44,516 bases of DNA from Thermoplasmata archaeon (GTDB lineage Archaea > Thermoplasmatota > Thermoplasmata > Thermoplasmatales > Thermoplasmataceae). The position numbers and the translations under genes were made by a program. The number at the start of each line of letters is the position of its first letter. Position 1 is the stretch's first letter. This document shows, piece by piece, positions 1 to 8,513 of this stretch. The notes under the pieces were generated by a model, which had not been told where the DNA came from, searched no databases, and saw only the letters and a list, made by a program, of their open reading frames with translations. The stretch is from positions 1 to 44,516 of the forward strand of contig JAKAAI010000006.1 of assembly GCA_021797055.1 (NCBI GenBank), written 5' to 3'.

Positions 1-93
1 CACAAGCCCCTATCTCCGTATGTTACATATGATTTATTTGTTTGGTCACCTTTAACATATGATCCTTATCCATATGCTGAATTTTTTATTTAA
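1..93 (+). CDS. Possible C-terminal end of a gene cut by the window edge
   Basis: The first frame is open from base 1 for 30 codons and stops with TAA at 91-93. The peptide is rich in Tyr and Pro and ends YDPYPYAEFFI, which reads like a real protein tail. I recognise no family. A run of 30 open codons in AT-rich DNA has modest weight, so this could be chance. The stretch from 94 to the tRNA at 275 is AT-rich; its only other ORF runs into the tRNA and is not credible. Confidence 0.35.
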   Translation, partial: HKPLSPYVTYDLFVWSPLTYDPYPYAEFFI

Positions 94-274
94 AAAAGAG
101 TTTAAGGGAAGAATTTATGAAAATTCGAAATGAATTTTTAGAAAAAACATGCCGGTGTAAATATTTTCAGCCGATGGTGTCGATTTTTCAATGTTTCTTA
201 TCTTACGCTAAGTTATTACAATATTCAATGCCAAAAAATTTAATGATCCTTCTTCCAAATAACAGAAATGTGTA

Positions 275-346
275 TGCGGAAGCCGGGATTTGAACCCGGG
301 TTAAGGGCTTGGGAAGCCCCTGTGATAACCGCTACACTACTTCCGC
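275..346 (-). tRNA. tRNA-Gly (CCC anticodon)
   Basis: On the minus strand the sequence folds as a cloverleaf. The acceptor GCGGAAG pairs perfectly with CTTCCGC, followed by discriminator A. The anticodon stem GGGGC/GCCCT encloses loop TTCCCAA, giving anticodon CCC for glycine. The T arm is CCGGG-TTCAAAT-CCCGG. No intron is seen and CCA is not encoded. It lies 22 nt downstream of the glutamate dehydrogenase stop on the same strand, so read-through co-transcription is possible. A T-rich stretch lies just past its 3' end. Confidence 0.96.
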
Positions 347-368
347 CTGATAAAAAGCGAGGTGGTAC

Positions 369-1619
369 TCAGTACCAACCTCTTAATTTCATAGCGTCCG
401 CAACTCTCTTTACAGATATTGTATAAGCCGCGGTTCTCGGGTCCACTTTCAACTTTTCAGATGCGTCCAGAACATCTTTCGCTGCCTTGGTCATCTTCTT
501 ATCGAGTTTGGCATAGACATCATCGATATCCCAGTAGTCGCCAGTCTGGTTCTGAACCCATTCGAAGTACGAGACAGTCACTCCGCCGGAGTTAGATAGA
601 AAGTCTGGAAGAACAAGCACCTTGTTCTTGTATAGGATCTCGTCTGCATCCGGCGTTGTTGGTCCATTGGCTAGTTCAAGTACTATTTTAGCCTTGACCT
701 TCGCTGCGTTTTTGGAAGTTAACTGGTTTTCGATTGCAGCCGGTATCAGGACATCTACCTTTAGTTCAAGCAGCTCCTCGTTTGTAATGTTCCTTGCCTT
801 GGGAAAGTTCTGGACAGAACCAGTCTTTTTCTTGTGTTCCATGAGTTTGTTATAATCAAGACCGCTCTCAAGATAAATCCCGCCTTTGGTGTCTGATACA
901 GCAACCACTTTTGATTTGAAGTGCTCCTGAACAAGCTTAACTGCGAACTGACCTGCATTCCCGAAGCCCTGTATCGCAACTGTTGCCTTTGATAGATCAA
1001 GTCCCTTTCTTCTGGCACCCTCTTTAAGAACGTACATACCTCCTTTTGCAGTAGCGTCTCCCCTACCAAGTGAACCGCCGACTTCAATCGGTTTTCCTGT
1101 AATCACGCCTGGCTGTGCCTTTCTGGTTATATTCTCGAACTCGTCCATCATCCACGCCATGATCTGCGGGGTTGTATAGACATCAGGCGCGGGGATATCC
1201 ACTTCTGGTCCAATGAATTCACCAATAGCTCTTACATAGCCGCGACTCAACCTCTCAAGTTCTCCAAGACTCATTTTCTTGGGATCGCAAATTACTCCAC
1301 CTTTTGCTCCTCCAAGCGGTATATCAACAACTGCCGTCTTCCACGTCATCCATGCAGCCAGCGCCTTAACCGTGGACAGACTCTCTTCTGGATGGAATCT
1401 TATTCCGCCCTTCACCGGCCCCCTTGCATTGTTGTAATGAACTCTGAATCCAGTAAATACCTTGGTTTTCCCATTATCCATTTTTACTGGTATCCTCACC
1501 TGCAGAATCTCCTTCGGTTCTTTTAGAATCTCAAGAGCCTCCTTATCCAGGTTAATTACTTTCGCTGCCTTTTCCAGTTGTCTAACCGCTATATCAAACG
1601 GATCTAAATCTTCTGCCAT
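369..1619 (-). CDS. gdhA: Glutamate dehydrogenase (NAD(P)-dependent)
   Basis: This 416-residue protein has the usual length of a hexameric archaeal glutamate dehydrogenase, which interconverts glutamate with 2-oxoglutarate and ammonia in the cytoplasm. The substrate domain carries [11 protein letters not shown] (Lys70) and the catalytic PLGGAKGG (Lys106). The dinucleotide fold has GFGNAG at 218-223, and [16 protein letters not shown] is the typical C-terminal signature. The ATG start gives [11 protein letters not shown], a normal N-terminus, with GGATG a few bases upstream as a weak ribosome site. Cofactor preference (NAD or NADP) cannot be read from the motifs. The gene stands alone apart from the tRNA-Gly just downstream. 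Confidence 0.97.
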   Translation of the reverse strand: MAEDLDPFDIAVRQLEKAAKVINLDKEALEILKEPKEILQVRIPVKMDNGKTKVFTGFRVHYNNARGPVKGGIRFHPEESLSTVKALAAWMTWKTAVVDIPLGGAKGGVICDPKKMSLGELERLSRGYVRAIGEFIGPEVDIPAPDVYTTPQIMAWMMDEFENITRKAQPGVITGKPIEVGGSLGRGDATAKGGMYVLKEGARRKGLDLSKATVAIQGFGNAGQFAVKLVQEHFKSKVVAVSDTKGGIYLESGLDYNKLMEHKKKTGSVQNFPKARNITNEELLELKVDVLIPAAIENQLTSKNAAKVKAKIVLELANGPTTPDADEILYKNKVLVLPDFLSNSGGVTVSYFEWVQNQTGDYWDIDDVYAKLDKKMTKAAKDVLDASEKLKVDPRTAAYTISVKRVADAMKLRGWY

Positions 1620-1758
1620 TTTTTCATCCTGCCCAATGGGCTACCCTTTATTTAACTGGACTACATTAAATTTACAGCTAATTTCTAAAACTTATTATAA
1701 AAAAAATTAAATAACGTGTATGCTGGTCAATTGCAATGACAGATTTTTCTTCATGAAC

Positions 1759-2223
1759 CTATAATTTTATTCCGGAGCTGTTTTGATAGTTTCCAGAACG
1801 TTTGTCGTACGTTTTGTCGACGCTCTGATCCATTAGGCTGAAGACAATCTGAGCGATTCTGTCTCCTTTTTTGATCTGAATGGAGTTATTGGAGGAATTA
1901 TAGAACGAAAGTGTCAGGTTCCCATGAAATCCAGCGTCAACATAACCAAAAGATCCAATGACACCTCGTCTTGCATATGAGGACCGTATCCAGATAGAAG
2001 CTGAAATGTGTGGGGGAAGCTCAATACGTTCTATCGATGAAACAAAGAATCCCGTTTTTGGGGGAATTAGGATATCATCGGAATCTAAACCTCCTTCAAT
2101 CCGAGCTATTCCAATTCTCAGATCATAACCATTTGGTGTCACTCCATTCCTGTCCACGTCACCTGTAAGGAGGATACCAGATTCTATCATAGAGATTATC
2201 GAACTATCGCTTAGGACGGACAT
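1759..2223 (-). CDS. dCTP deaminase/dUTPase superfamily protein, probably a dUTPase
   Basis: A 154-residue protein of the trimeric dUTPase/dCTP deaminase fold. It has the RSSYARRGV phosphate-binding segment (about 80-88) and the YVDAGFHGNLTLSFYNSS motif (94-111). Asp96, the metal/water-positioning aspartate of dUTPases, is present. dCTP deaminases carry a catalytic Glu in the following TLE segment; here that position is Ser106 (TLSF). I infer that hydrolysis of dUTP to dUMP is more likely than deamination of dCTP. A dCMP deaminase encoded at 35819-36346 would supply dUMP separately. The start codon lies 3 nt after the stop of the NCS1 permease gene, so the two form an operon. An automatic annotation would probably say dCTP deaminase. 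Confidence 0.85.
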   Translation of the reverse strand: MSVLSDSSIISMIESGILLTGDVDRNGVTPNGYDLRIGIARIEGGLDSDDILIPPKTGFFVSSIERIELPPHISASIWIRSSYARRGVIGSFGYVDAGFHGNLTLSFYNSSNNSIQIKKGDRIAQIVFSLMDQSVDKTYDKRSGNYQNSSGIKL

Positions 2224-2226
2224 ATT

Positions 2227-3582
2227 TCATGATACAGCTTGTGTAATTAATTTGTTTGCTTTCTTTGTTTCTAGAAAATAGTAAAGGATAGCGGCAATCG
2301 CGAATGATATAAAATAACTGACGTCAACACCAAGTATTTTTGCGATTGGCCCTACGTAGTAGGATGATGGATACATGAACGGGATTGAAACTATTATACC
2401 AATCAGATAGGCTGAAATGGCCCTGATGTTAAAGACCTCCGTGAATTGAAGTTTCACCTCTCGCCTGAATCTAATGAAGAAATCCACTATCATCACCGCT
2501 ATCCATGGAGTTATCCAGTAATCAAGTATGAAAAGAAAGTTCTCGTAGCTGACATAAAAAGAGCTATAACCGATGTAAGAGAGAATTATAGCGAGGGCTG
2601 CAACTGTTATGGAGATATAGCGTCTATTTATCTTTATACCTGCAGCACGTATGCTCATTGAATTAGAATAAAGATTGATCGCATTGGCCGAAAGTCCGCC
2701 AAGGAAGAGGAAATAGAGTCCTATCAATGCGTATTTGCCCAGAAATAACTGTATCGGCTCTGCAGGGTTTGAGCTTGTTGATAGTGTTGCAAGACCAACG
2801 TAATAACCTGCTATTTCAGCAAGAAAAGAAGCAAGAGATGCACCTGCTAAAACTAGGGTGAAAATCTTCCTTGGAGATGACTTCACTGGCAGGTACCTTG
2901 AATAATCTGATGCATATGGTCCCCAGCTCATAATGTATGAAAATGAGAAGGCAACAATCCATCCGAATGATACAGCCGAGAATGCTCCAAAAACCGGCGC
3001 ATTCCCAATTATTCCGATCTTATCGATAGAGTATGCCATTATTACAACAAACATTGACCCAAGAACAGCAGACATTATCTTTTCAAATAAGTGAATTGTT
3101 TTGTAACCAAGGATTGTTAGAGCAAGGACTAATAATACTGTGATCAGAATGGGATAGATATAGGATGATGTATTGAAAGCCAACGACAATGCTGATGCTG
3201 CAATAATGGAATTGAAAGTGAACCATCCAAGCGTATTCCCCCACTGCAGCACAGACATAAGAATGCCACCTCTTTTACCGAATGTGTATCTACCAATACG
3301 CATCTGTGACATGCCAAAAACAGGTCCCATCAGGCTCATGGCTGCAAGCAGAAACCCTCCCAGAATGGTTCCTATTGCAAGAGCAAGAAGAGTTGTAACA
3401 AATCCTAAAGAATACAGTTGAGCCACCAGACCTATTGCAAAGTCACCAATTGTAAGATTTGAAGCAAACCACAGCCAGAAAAGTGAAGATGGACGCTCCT
3501 TTCTGTCTTCCTCTGGAATTACATCCATATTCTCGACGCCCTTTTTTGACATGGATTTAAAATCGAACATATGTTCGGTCAT
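2227..3582 (-). CDS. NCS1-family nucleobase permease (cytosine/purine type)
   Basis: This is a 451-residue membrane protein with about twelve hydrophobic segments. The N-terminal part, with SSLFWLWFASNLTIGDFAIG and RIGRYTFGKRGG, matches the nucleobase:cation symporter-1 family (CodB, purine/cytosine and allantoin permeases). The substrate cannot be named from sequence; cytosine, uracil, purines or hydantoins are all handled by the family. Co-transcription with a pyrimidine deoxynucleotide enzyme 3 nt downstream favours a nucleobase salvage role. The ATG at 3582 follows GGATGA by a few bases; an in-frame ATG at 3570 is an alternative. It is divergent from scpB, and the 83-bp spacer must hold both promoters. 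Confidence 0.9.
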   Translation of the reverse strand: MTEHMFDFKSMSKKGVENMDVIPEEDRKERPSSLFWLWFASNLTIGDFAIGLVAQLYSLGFVTTLLALAIGTILGGFLLAAMSLMGPVFGMSQMRIGRYTFGKRGGILMSVLQWGNTLGWFTFNSIIAASALSLAFNTSSYIYPILITVLLVLALTILGYKTIHLFEKIMSAVLGSMFVVIMAYSIDKIGIIGNAPVFGAFSAVSFGWIVAFSFSYIMSWGPYASDYSRYLPVKSSPRKIFTLVLAGASLASFLAEIAGYYVGLATLSTSSNPAEPIQLFLGKYALIGLYFLFLGGLSANAINLYSNSMSIRAAGIKINRRYISITVAALAIILSYIGYSSFYVSYENFLFILDYWITPWIAVMIVDFFIRFRREVKLQFTEVFNIRAISAYLIGIIVSIPFMYPSSYYVGPIAKILGVDVSYFISFAIAAILYYFLETKKANKLITQAVS

Positions 3583-3665
3583 ATGGTGTCATCCTTCCAT
3601 AATAGATAATATTTTTTGAGACCAGCAGGCAAAATAATATTATTAAAGGTAACATATCTAATTCA

Positions 3666-4166
3666 ATGGATACCAAGCTTGCAGTTGAAGCACTGTTATT
3701 TGCATCTAAAGAACCGCTTTCTGTAAGTGACATGGCGATTGCAATAAGGGAAGATAAGGATGAGGTTTCAAAAGCGCTGCGTTCTTTAATCAAGGATTAT
3801 TCCAGCCGGAACACTGCCCTTAAGATATCAAAGTTTGGTATCAGGTATAGAATGGAAGTGAAAGATGATTTTGTGAACTTTGCAGTGACTGTTTCAGAAC
3901 CTGAATTTCCAAAAGAAGCGCAGGAAATTCTGTCGATGATTCTCAGAAAAAACGGTGCCATGAAAGGCGAAATCAAGAAGTTTTTCGGTGATGAATCTGA
4001 AAAAATATTAATGGAGTTGAAACATAAGAAAATAATCACATCCGAAAAGTACCGGAATACAGAAATATATAACGTTGGAAAGAATTTTTACAGATATTTC
4101 GAAGTGAGCAAGCAAATGTTAGATAATATGATCAAAAAACAGCAGGTGGAGAACACTGACAAGTAA
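3666..4166 (+). CDS. scpB: Segregation and condensation protein ScpB
   Basis: A 166-residue protein with the tandem winged-helix layout of ScpB. It begins KLAVEALLFASKEPLSVSDM, the family's characteristic first helix, and has the second wing near FPKEAQEILSMILR. ScpB is a kleisin partner that binds ScpA with SMC in chromosome condensation and segregation; no ScpA or SMC gene is in this window. An AT-rich TATA-like stretch (about 3641-3653) lies roughly 25 nt before the ATG, suggesting a leaderless message. Its last 11 bases overlap the inferred start of purD, so translation of the two is probably linked. Confidence 0.9.
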   Translation: MDTKLAVEALLFASKEPLSVSDMAIAIREDKDEVSKALRSLIKDYSSRNTALKISKFGIRYRMEVKDDFVNFAVTVSEPEFPKEAQEILSMILRKNGAMKGEIKKFFGDESEKILMELKHKKIITSEKYRNTEIYNVGKNFYRYFEVSKQMLDNMIKKQQVENTDK

Positions 4167-5448
4167 AATTCTGCTGGTCGGTGGCGGCGGACGGGAAGAT
4201 GCAATCTCAGCAAAGCTGGTTTCGGAAGGATCAGTACTGTATTCAGTTATGGGACATGAAAATCCCTCTATAAGAGCAAAGGCAAAAGAATACAGAATAA
4301 TACAGGAAACTGACTGGCAGTCAATATTGAAATATGCATTGTTAATACAGCCTGATCTCGTTTTCATCGGTCCCGATCCAGTTCTTGCTACCCCTCTTGT
4401 GGACAAACTCGAAGCAAATTCTATCCTGACCGCCTCTCCATCAAGTCAGGCAGCGAGGATAGAGACGGACAAGACTTATATGAGGGGGCTTATGAATCGT
4501 TATTCCATTGAGGGAAACGTTGGGAACTGGTCATTCGATTCGGATATTGCCCTTGAAAAATGGGCCTTAAAATATGATTCTGAGTTTGTTGTAAAACCAA
4601 GGGGGCTTACAGGAGGAAAAGGCGTTAAGGTGATGGGCTACCATTTTAAGACGAGGGACGAGGGCATGAAATACGCAAATAGCCTGATTCGTAAGGATGG
4701 ATCTGTGCTAATAGAGGAGAAGGTCTCTGGTGAAGAGTTCTCGCTTCAGGCGTTTTGCGATGGTAAAACTGTAATTCCAATGCCACTCGCACAGGACTAT
4801 AAAAGGGCATTCGAAGGAGATATTGGACCCAATACTGGCGGGATGGGGTCAATAACGGACAGGGACCACCTCCTCCCTTTTATTCCGGTCACTGCACGTG
4901 ATAAAGCCCTTAGCATACTTAAAGAAGTTGTGGATCGAATGGTATATGAATCAACACCATTCAAAGGTATACTGTATGGTCAGTTCATGTTTACGAAATC
5001 TGGAGTAAGATTGATAGAAATAAATGCAAGGTTTGCAGATCCAGAAGGAATTAACATTCTGACCATTATGAACGATAGCCTTGAAAACAAACTTTTCCAA
5101 ATATCACATGGTGACCTCAAAGGCGGCCATTCGTTCCTCAATAAGGCCACTGTACTGAGGTATCTTGTACCTAAAGGGTATGGAACAAAACCAGAGCCAG
5201 GCAGCATACACATAAATCCGGTTAAGAGAGACGATGTTCGTATATATTATGCGTCGGTGAGTGGGTCGCTGACAGATGTTAATCTATCGACATCTAGGGC
5301 AATTGCGATTGTTGGTATATCCGAAACGATACCCGGGGCTGCAACAAAGATTGATGATTACATGGTTAATGTAAGCGGTGATTTCTATATGAGGAGAGAT
5401 ATAGGCAGTGAAGAAATGTTATCAAAAAAGGTAATGCTATCTTCATGA
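4156..5448 (+). CDS. purD: Phosphoribosylamine-glycine ligase (GARS), apparent CTG start
   Basis: PurD makes glycinamide ribonucleotide from phosphoribosylamine, glycine and ATP in purine synthesis. The N-terminal nucleotide-binding loop (KILLVGGGGREDAI) is followed by the ATP-grasp domain with KPRGLTGGKGVKV, GPNTGGMGSI and ARFADPEG. Those first residues are encoded from 4165, but no in-frame ATG, GTG or TTG exists between the upstream TGA at 4129 and the ATG at 4249. Starting at 4249 would delete the glycine-rich loop. CTG at 4156 gives MTSKILLVGGGG, sits about 5 nt after GGTGGAG, and overlaps scpB by 11 nt. The length of 430 residues is normal. The product call is firm and the start codon is inferred. 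Confidence 0.93.
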   Translation: MTSKILLVGGGGREDAISAKLVSEGSVLYSVMGHENPSIRAKAKEYRIIQETDWQSILKYALLIQPDLVFIGPDPVLATPLVDKLEANSILTASPSSQAARIETDKTYMRGLMNRYSIEGNVGNWSFDSDIALEKWALKYDSEFVVKPRGLTGGKGVKVMGYHFKTRDEGMKYANSLIRKDGSVLIEEKVSGEEFSLQAFCDGKTVIPMPLAQDYKRAFEGDIGPNTGGMGSITDRDHLLPFIPVTARDKALSILKEVVDRMVYESTPFKGILYGQFMFTKSGVRLIEINARFADPEGINILTIMNDSLENKLFQISHGDLKGGHSFLNKATVLRYLVPKGYGTKPEPGSIHINPVKRDDVRIYYASVSGSLTDVNLSTSRAIAIVGISETIPGAATKIDDYMVNVSGDFYMRRDIGSEEMLSKKVMLSS

Positions 5449-6348
5449 GAGCCTGATCTTTCCGAAAACCCTTGGAAACAGCATATTGCTGGAAAGTGTC
5501 AGGTATTTCATGTTCGTCTGGATCTGGTTGTCAAGCGTCAGTGTCTGGCCATCATAGCTTCCCCTCTGGTATCTCATCGCATCCGAGATAAAGACCTCGA
5601 ATATATTTTCAGGGATTTTTTTCACAGATCTGTGGTATTCAATACTGGAAGTTATAGAATCATATTTATTCATTGGCATATCTGAAAGCATCATACCACG
5701 CTGAAGCTCCTCGCTATCCACATTCTTCAATGCAAGCCCGACCCTCGAGCCTGGACCCGCTTCATCAACATCAACATCATGCATCTGAATTGAACGTATC
5801 TGAGCTTTTCTGTTTAGATATGATACTTCCATCTCCTGGTGTTTTTTTATAGTACCGCTCAGAACAAAACCTAGTGCAACTGTACCGACCCCCCTCACCT
5901 GGAAAAAGTGATCAATAACAACGCATGGATTTGAGTTGATTTTCTTTGTTCTTATTGCAGATATGTCCTCAACCAGTTCCATCGGAGGCTTATCAGATAT
6001 CACGTATTTTTCCAATCTTGTACCCCTTATTACCTGTTTGATATGTTCTGTCATGGCAAGGTCATCGAAAGTGATGAATCCTGCATCGGGCCCCATTAGA
6101 TCCAGCGCGACTATAACCTCCCCAAGTTCCCTGTTCAGCTGGGTAACATTAACAAGAGCAACATCTGATGGGAAAATAGAATCGGTAAGGGACGATATCT
6201 TCTCAGGATATCTGCTTGGGTTTACTATCGTAAGGATCAGATCATCGCTTTTTCGCTCATAGAACTCTATATCTGATGATGTCCCTTTTTTTGAAACTTC
6301 CCTGAGGAATTCAGCTGAATTATATGCGAAGAGTGTAAGTGAATTCAT
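5443..6348 (-). CDS. EF-Tu/SelB-like protein lacking GTPase motifs
   Basis: This protein of about 301 residues contains a clear translation-factor domain II. FFQVRGVGTVALGFVLSG, then IRSIQMHDVDVDEAGPGSRV and LQRGMML, match the SelB/EF-Tu beta barrel. The first 130 residues sit where the G domain should be, but there is no P-loop GxxxxGKT, no DxxG switch and no NKxD. NRELGEVIVALDLMG is reminiscent of a decayed G-domain strand. I infer a GTPase-dead paralogue of aSelB/EF-1A, possibly RNA- or ribosome-binding. ATG at 6348 is preceded by TTATAAG about 25 nt upstream; an in-frame GTG at 6354 is the alternative. Its 3' end overlaps that of convergent purD by 6 bp. Confidence 0.75.
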   Translation of the reverse strand: MNSLTLFAYNSAEFLREVSKKGTSSDIEFYERKSDDLILTIVNPSRYPEKISSLTDSIFPSDVALVNVTQLNRELGEVIVALDLMGPDAGFITFDDLAMTEHIKQVIRGTRLEKYVISDKPPMELVEDISAIRTKKINSNPCVVIDHFFQVRGVGTVALGFVLSGTIKKHQEMEVSYLNRKAQIRSIQMHDVDVDEAGPGSRVGLALKNVDSEELQRGMMLSDMPMNKYDSITSSIEYHRSVKKIPENIFEVFISDAMRYQRGSYDGQTLTLDNQIQTNMKYLTLSSNMLFPRVFGKIRLS

Positions 6349-6527
6349 GATCACAGAATCTATAAGCTTATAATTATTTCTTTGTTCTAATCCAAGAAAT
6401 ATTAGTTAGTAGAAATATCACATCTATGAAGAGAAAGGCATATTTATAGATGGATTTAAACTGTTATATTGTATTGATACTAAATACACAAATAAATGAT
6501 TAATGAGAAATACCTAACGGGAAAGAT

Positions 6528-7184
6528 ATGAAAATAATGATCAACGTGGCTATGAGCTTGAACGGCTTCATTGCTGGTAGACTAGGAAGGAGGGTTGATA
6601 TTTCATCCGACCAGGATCGGTCAAGAGTGATGCAGTTGAGGTCAACATGCGATGCAATACTTGTAGGGGCTAATACAATAATAAATGATAATCCAGATCT
6701 TCGGGCCGTGGACCGTGGATATGAAGAGAATCCAGTACGGGTCGTGCTTGACGGCAGGCTTTCAGTCCCAACTCATTGCAAAGTGTTCGATGGCAGATCC
6801 AGGACTATCCTTTTTACAGCGAATCGGGAAAGGAAGATGCCGAATTGTGAAATAATATATGACGACAAAATGCATATTCCAATAGACTTTGTGCTTGATG
6901 AACTCAATAACAGGGGTATTGATAACTTGCTTGTAGAGGGCGGCAGCAAAGTCATAAGTCAGTTCATTCTAACTGGAAAGGTAAGCTCCTTCAGCGTGTA
7001 TATTGGCAACATCTTAATAGAAACTGGAGGCATACCTCTATTCGAAATTGGTTCGGATGTTAGAAATGCAATCTTGAGTAGTGAAAAACTTGGTGACGGT
7101 TTTTTACTCTATCTGGATCCAATTGAATTAAAAAAAGGGATTGAAGAATATGGAAGAAGGGGGACTAAGGCTAAATTGGGCTAG
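6528..7184 (+). CDS. Diaminohydroxyphosphoribosylaminopyrimidine-type reductase (RibD C-terminal/ArfC family)
   Basis: A 218-residue stand-alone RibD_C (dihydrofolate-reductase-like) domain. It has VAMSLNGFIAG at the start, GANTIINDNPDLRAV in the middle and LLVEGGSKVISQFI for NADPH and substrate binding. In archaea this family reduces the ribosylamino-pyrimidine 5'-phosphate intermediate of riboflavin synthesis (MJ0671 type). The start ATG at 6528 gives MKIMINVAMSLNG, the expected N-terminus. Its 3' end overlaps the start of ahcY by about 35 bp in another frame, so the two genes are probably co-transcribed. No other riboflavin gene is nearby. Confidence 0.88.
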   Translation: MKIMINVAMSLNGFIAGRLGRRVDISSDQDRSRVMQLRSTCDAILVGANTIINDNPDLRAVDRGYEENPVRVVLDGRLSVPTHCKVFDGRSRTILFTANRERKMPNCEIIYDDKMHIPIDFVLDELNNRGIDNLLVEGGSKVISQFILTGKVSSFSVYIGNILIETGGIPLFEIGSDVRNAILSSEKLGDGFLLYLDPIELKKGIEEYGRRGTKAKLG

Positions 7185-8376
7185 AGACCATATGGGTGTG
7201 GTCTCAGAAATAAGGAAGAGGTTTGTTAAGGAGAACCCGTTTAAAGGGATCAGGATAGGCATGGCTCTCCATGTCGAGGCAAAAACGGGCATATTTGCAC
7301 TGCTTTTAAAAGAAGGTGGAGCCGATGTGAGATTATCGTCCTGCAATCCATTGAGTTCTGATGACAGCGTTGTATCCTCTTTGAAAAAGGATTACAGTCT
7401 TCCAGTGTTTGCCAAAAAAGGGGAAACAACTGATGAGTATTACAAGAACCTAAATTCGGTTCTCGATCACTCACCAAATCTTGTGATAGATGATGGTGGC
7501 GATCTTGTCAGACTGCTTCACACCGAACGTTCTGACCTTATAGACAATATATACGGCGGAAACGAAGAAACAACTACAGGTGTAGTGAGACTAAAGGCTA
7601 TGGCAAATTCTGGCGCATTAAAATTTCCGATGTTTGACGTGAATGATGCCAAGATGAAACACTTCTTCGACAACCGTTATGGCACAGGGCAGAGTGTGCT
7701 TGATGGATTCATGCATGCAACCAATCTGCTCATCGCTGGCAAGAATGTCGTTGTCGGTGGGTACGGTTTCTGTGGAAAGGGAATAGCCATGAGAATGAAA
7801 GGTCTCGGCGGATTAGTTACAGTGACTGAGGTGGATCCGATAAAGGCAATTGAGGCTGTCATGGATGGCTTCTATGTAGATACAATGGAAAATGCACTTC
7901 GGACCGCTGACATTGTGGTCACCGCAACAGGCGTCAAGAATGTTATCACCACAAAGCAGCTGGTGAAAGCAAAGAATGGCGTTGTCCTGTCAAATGCTGG
8001 CCATTTTAACAATGAAATTTCCTATGACGACCTGGAAAAAAATTGCGAAAGAAAAGAGAAAGTCAGAGGCGACGTAGTAAGATATTACCTCAAAAGCGGC
8101 AATTACGTTGATCTTGTTTCAGATGGTAGACTCGTAAACCTGGCATCAGGACAGGGGCATCCTGTGGAAATAATGGATATGAGTTTCGCAATACAGGCTC
8201 TAGTTGCAGAGTACCTTGTCAAAAATCACGCTGATCTTAAGCCTGGACTATACAGCGTTCCGGAGGAGATAGATAACATGGTCGCGGCGATCAAGCTACA
8301 TAGTCTGGGCATAAACATTGACAGGTATACCGAGGAGCAGCTGAAATACATTAATTCGTGGGACGAGGGTACATAA
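7150..8376 (+). CDS. ahcY: S-adenosylhomocysteinase
   Basis: This enzyme hydrolyses S-adenosylhomocysteine to adenosine and homocysteine, recycling the product of methyltransferases. Visible signatures are MALHVEAKTG, DDGGDLVRLLH, EETTTGVVRLKAM and the NAD-binding VVVGGYGFCGKGIA. The C-terminus ends soon after ITYDDLE-like and EEIDNMVAAIKL segments and lacks the KPDHYRY tail of bacterial and eukaryal enzymes; I recall this as usual in archaea. ATG at 7150 gives 408 residues starting MEEGGLRLNWARDHM; a TTG at 7141 would add three residues. It overlaps the upstream reductase gene. A tRNA-Thr follows after 63 nt. Confidence 0.97.
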   Translation: MEEGGLRLNWARDHMGVVSEIRKRFVKENPFKGIRIGMALHVEAKTGIFALLLKEGGADVRLSSCNPLSSDDSVVSSLKKDYSLPVFAKKGETTDEYYKNLNSVLDHSPNLVIDDGGDLVRLLHTERSDLIDNIYGGNEETTTGVVRLKAMANSGALKFPMFDVNDAKMKHFFDNRYGTGQSVLDGFMHATNLLIAGKNVVVGGYGFCGKGIAMRMKGLGGLVTVTEVDPIKAIEAVMDGFYVDTMENALRTADIVVTATGVKNVITTKQLVKAKNGVVLSNAGHFNNEISYDDLEKNCERKEKVRGDVVRYYLKSGNYVDLVSDGRLVNLASGQGHPVEIMDMSFAIQALVAEYLVKNHADLKPGLYSVPEEIDNMVAAIKLHSLGINIDRYTEEQLKYINSWDEGT

Positions 8377-8439
8377 AAAGAGAGAAAAATAAAATTATAC
8401 CCTACTATCACGAATCTGTTATATATTGAGCGCCTAAAC

Positions 8440-8513
8440 GCCGCCGTAGCTCAGCCTGGTAGAGCGCGTGCTTGGTAAGCACGAGGTCGCGGGATCGAAC
8501 CCCGTCGGCGGCT
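8440..8513 (+). tRNA. tRNA-Thr (GGT anticodon)
   Basis: Cloverleaf with acceptor GCCGCCG pairing CGGCGGC and discriminator T. The anticodon stem CGTGC/GCACG encloses TTGGTAA, giving anticodon GGT for threonine. The T stem GCGGG/CCCGT closes loop ATCGAAC, so position 54 is A rather than the usual T. No intron is visible and CCA is not encoded. AT-rich TATA-like stretches lie at about 8385-8400 and 8419-8429. Confidence 0.95.

Noticed and set aside
117..293. 58-codon plus-strand frame starting at an ATG before tRNA-Gly
   Set aside because: It runs into the tRNA gene on the other strand and has no protein-like composition or family match.
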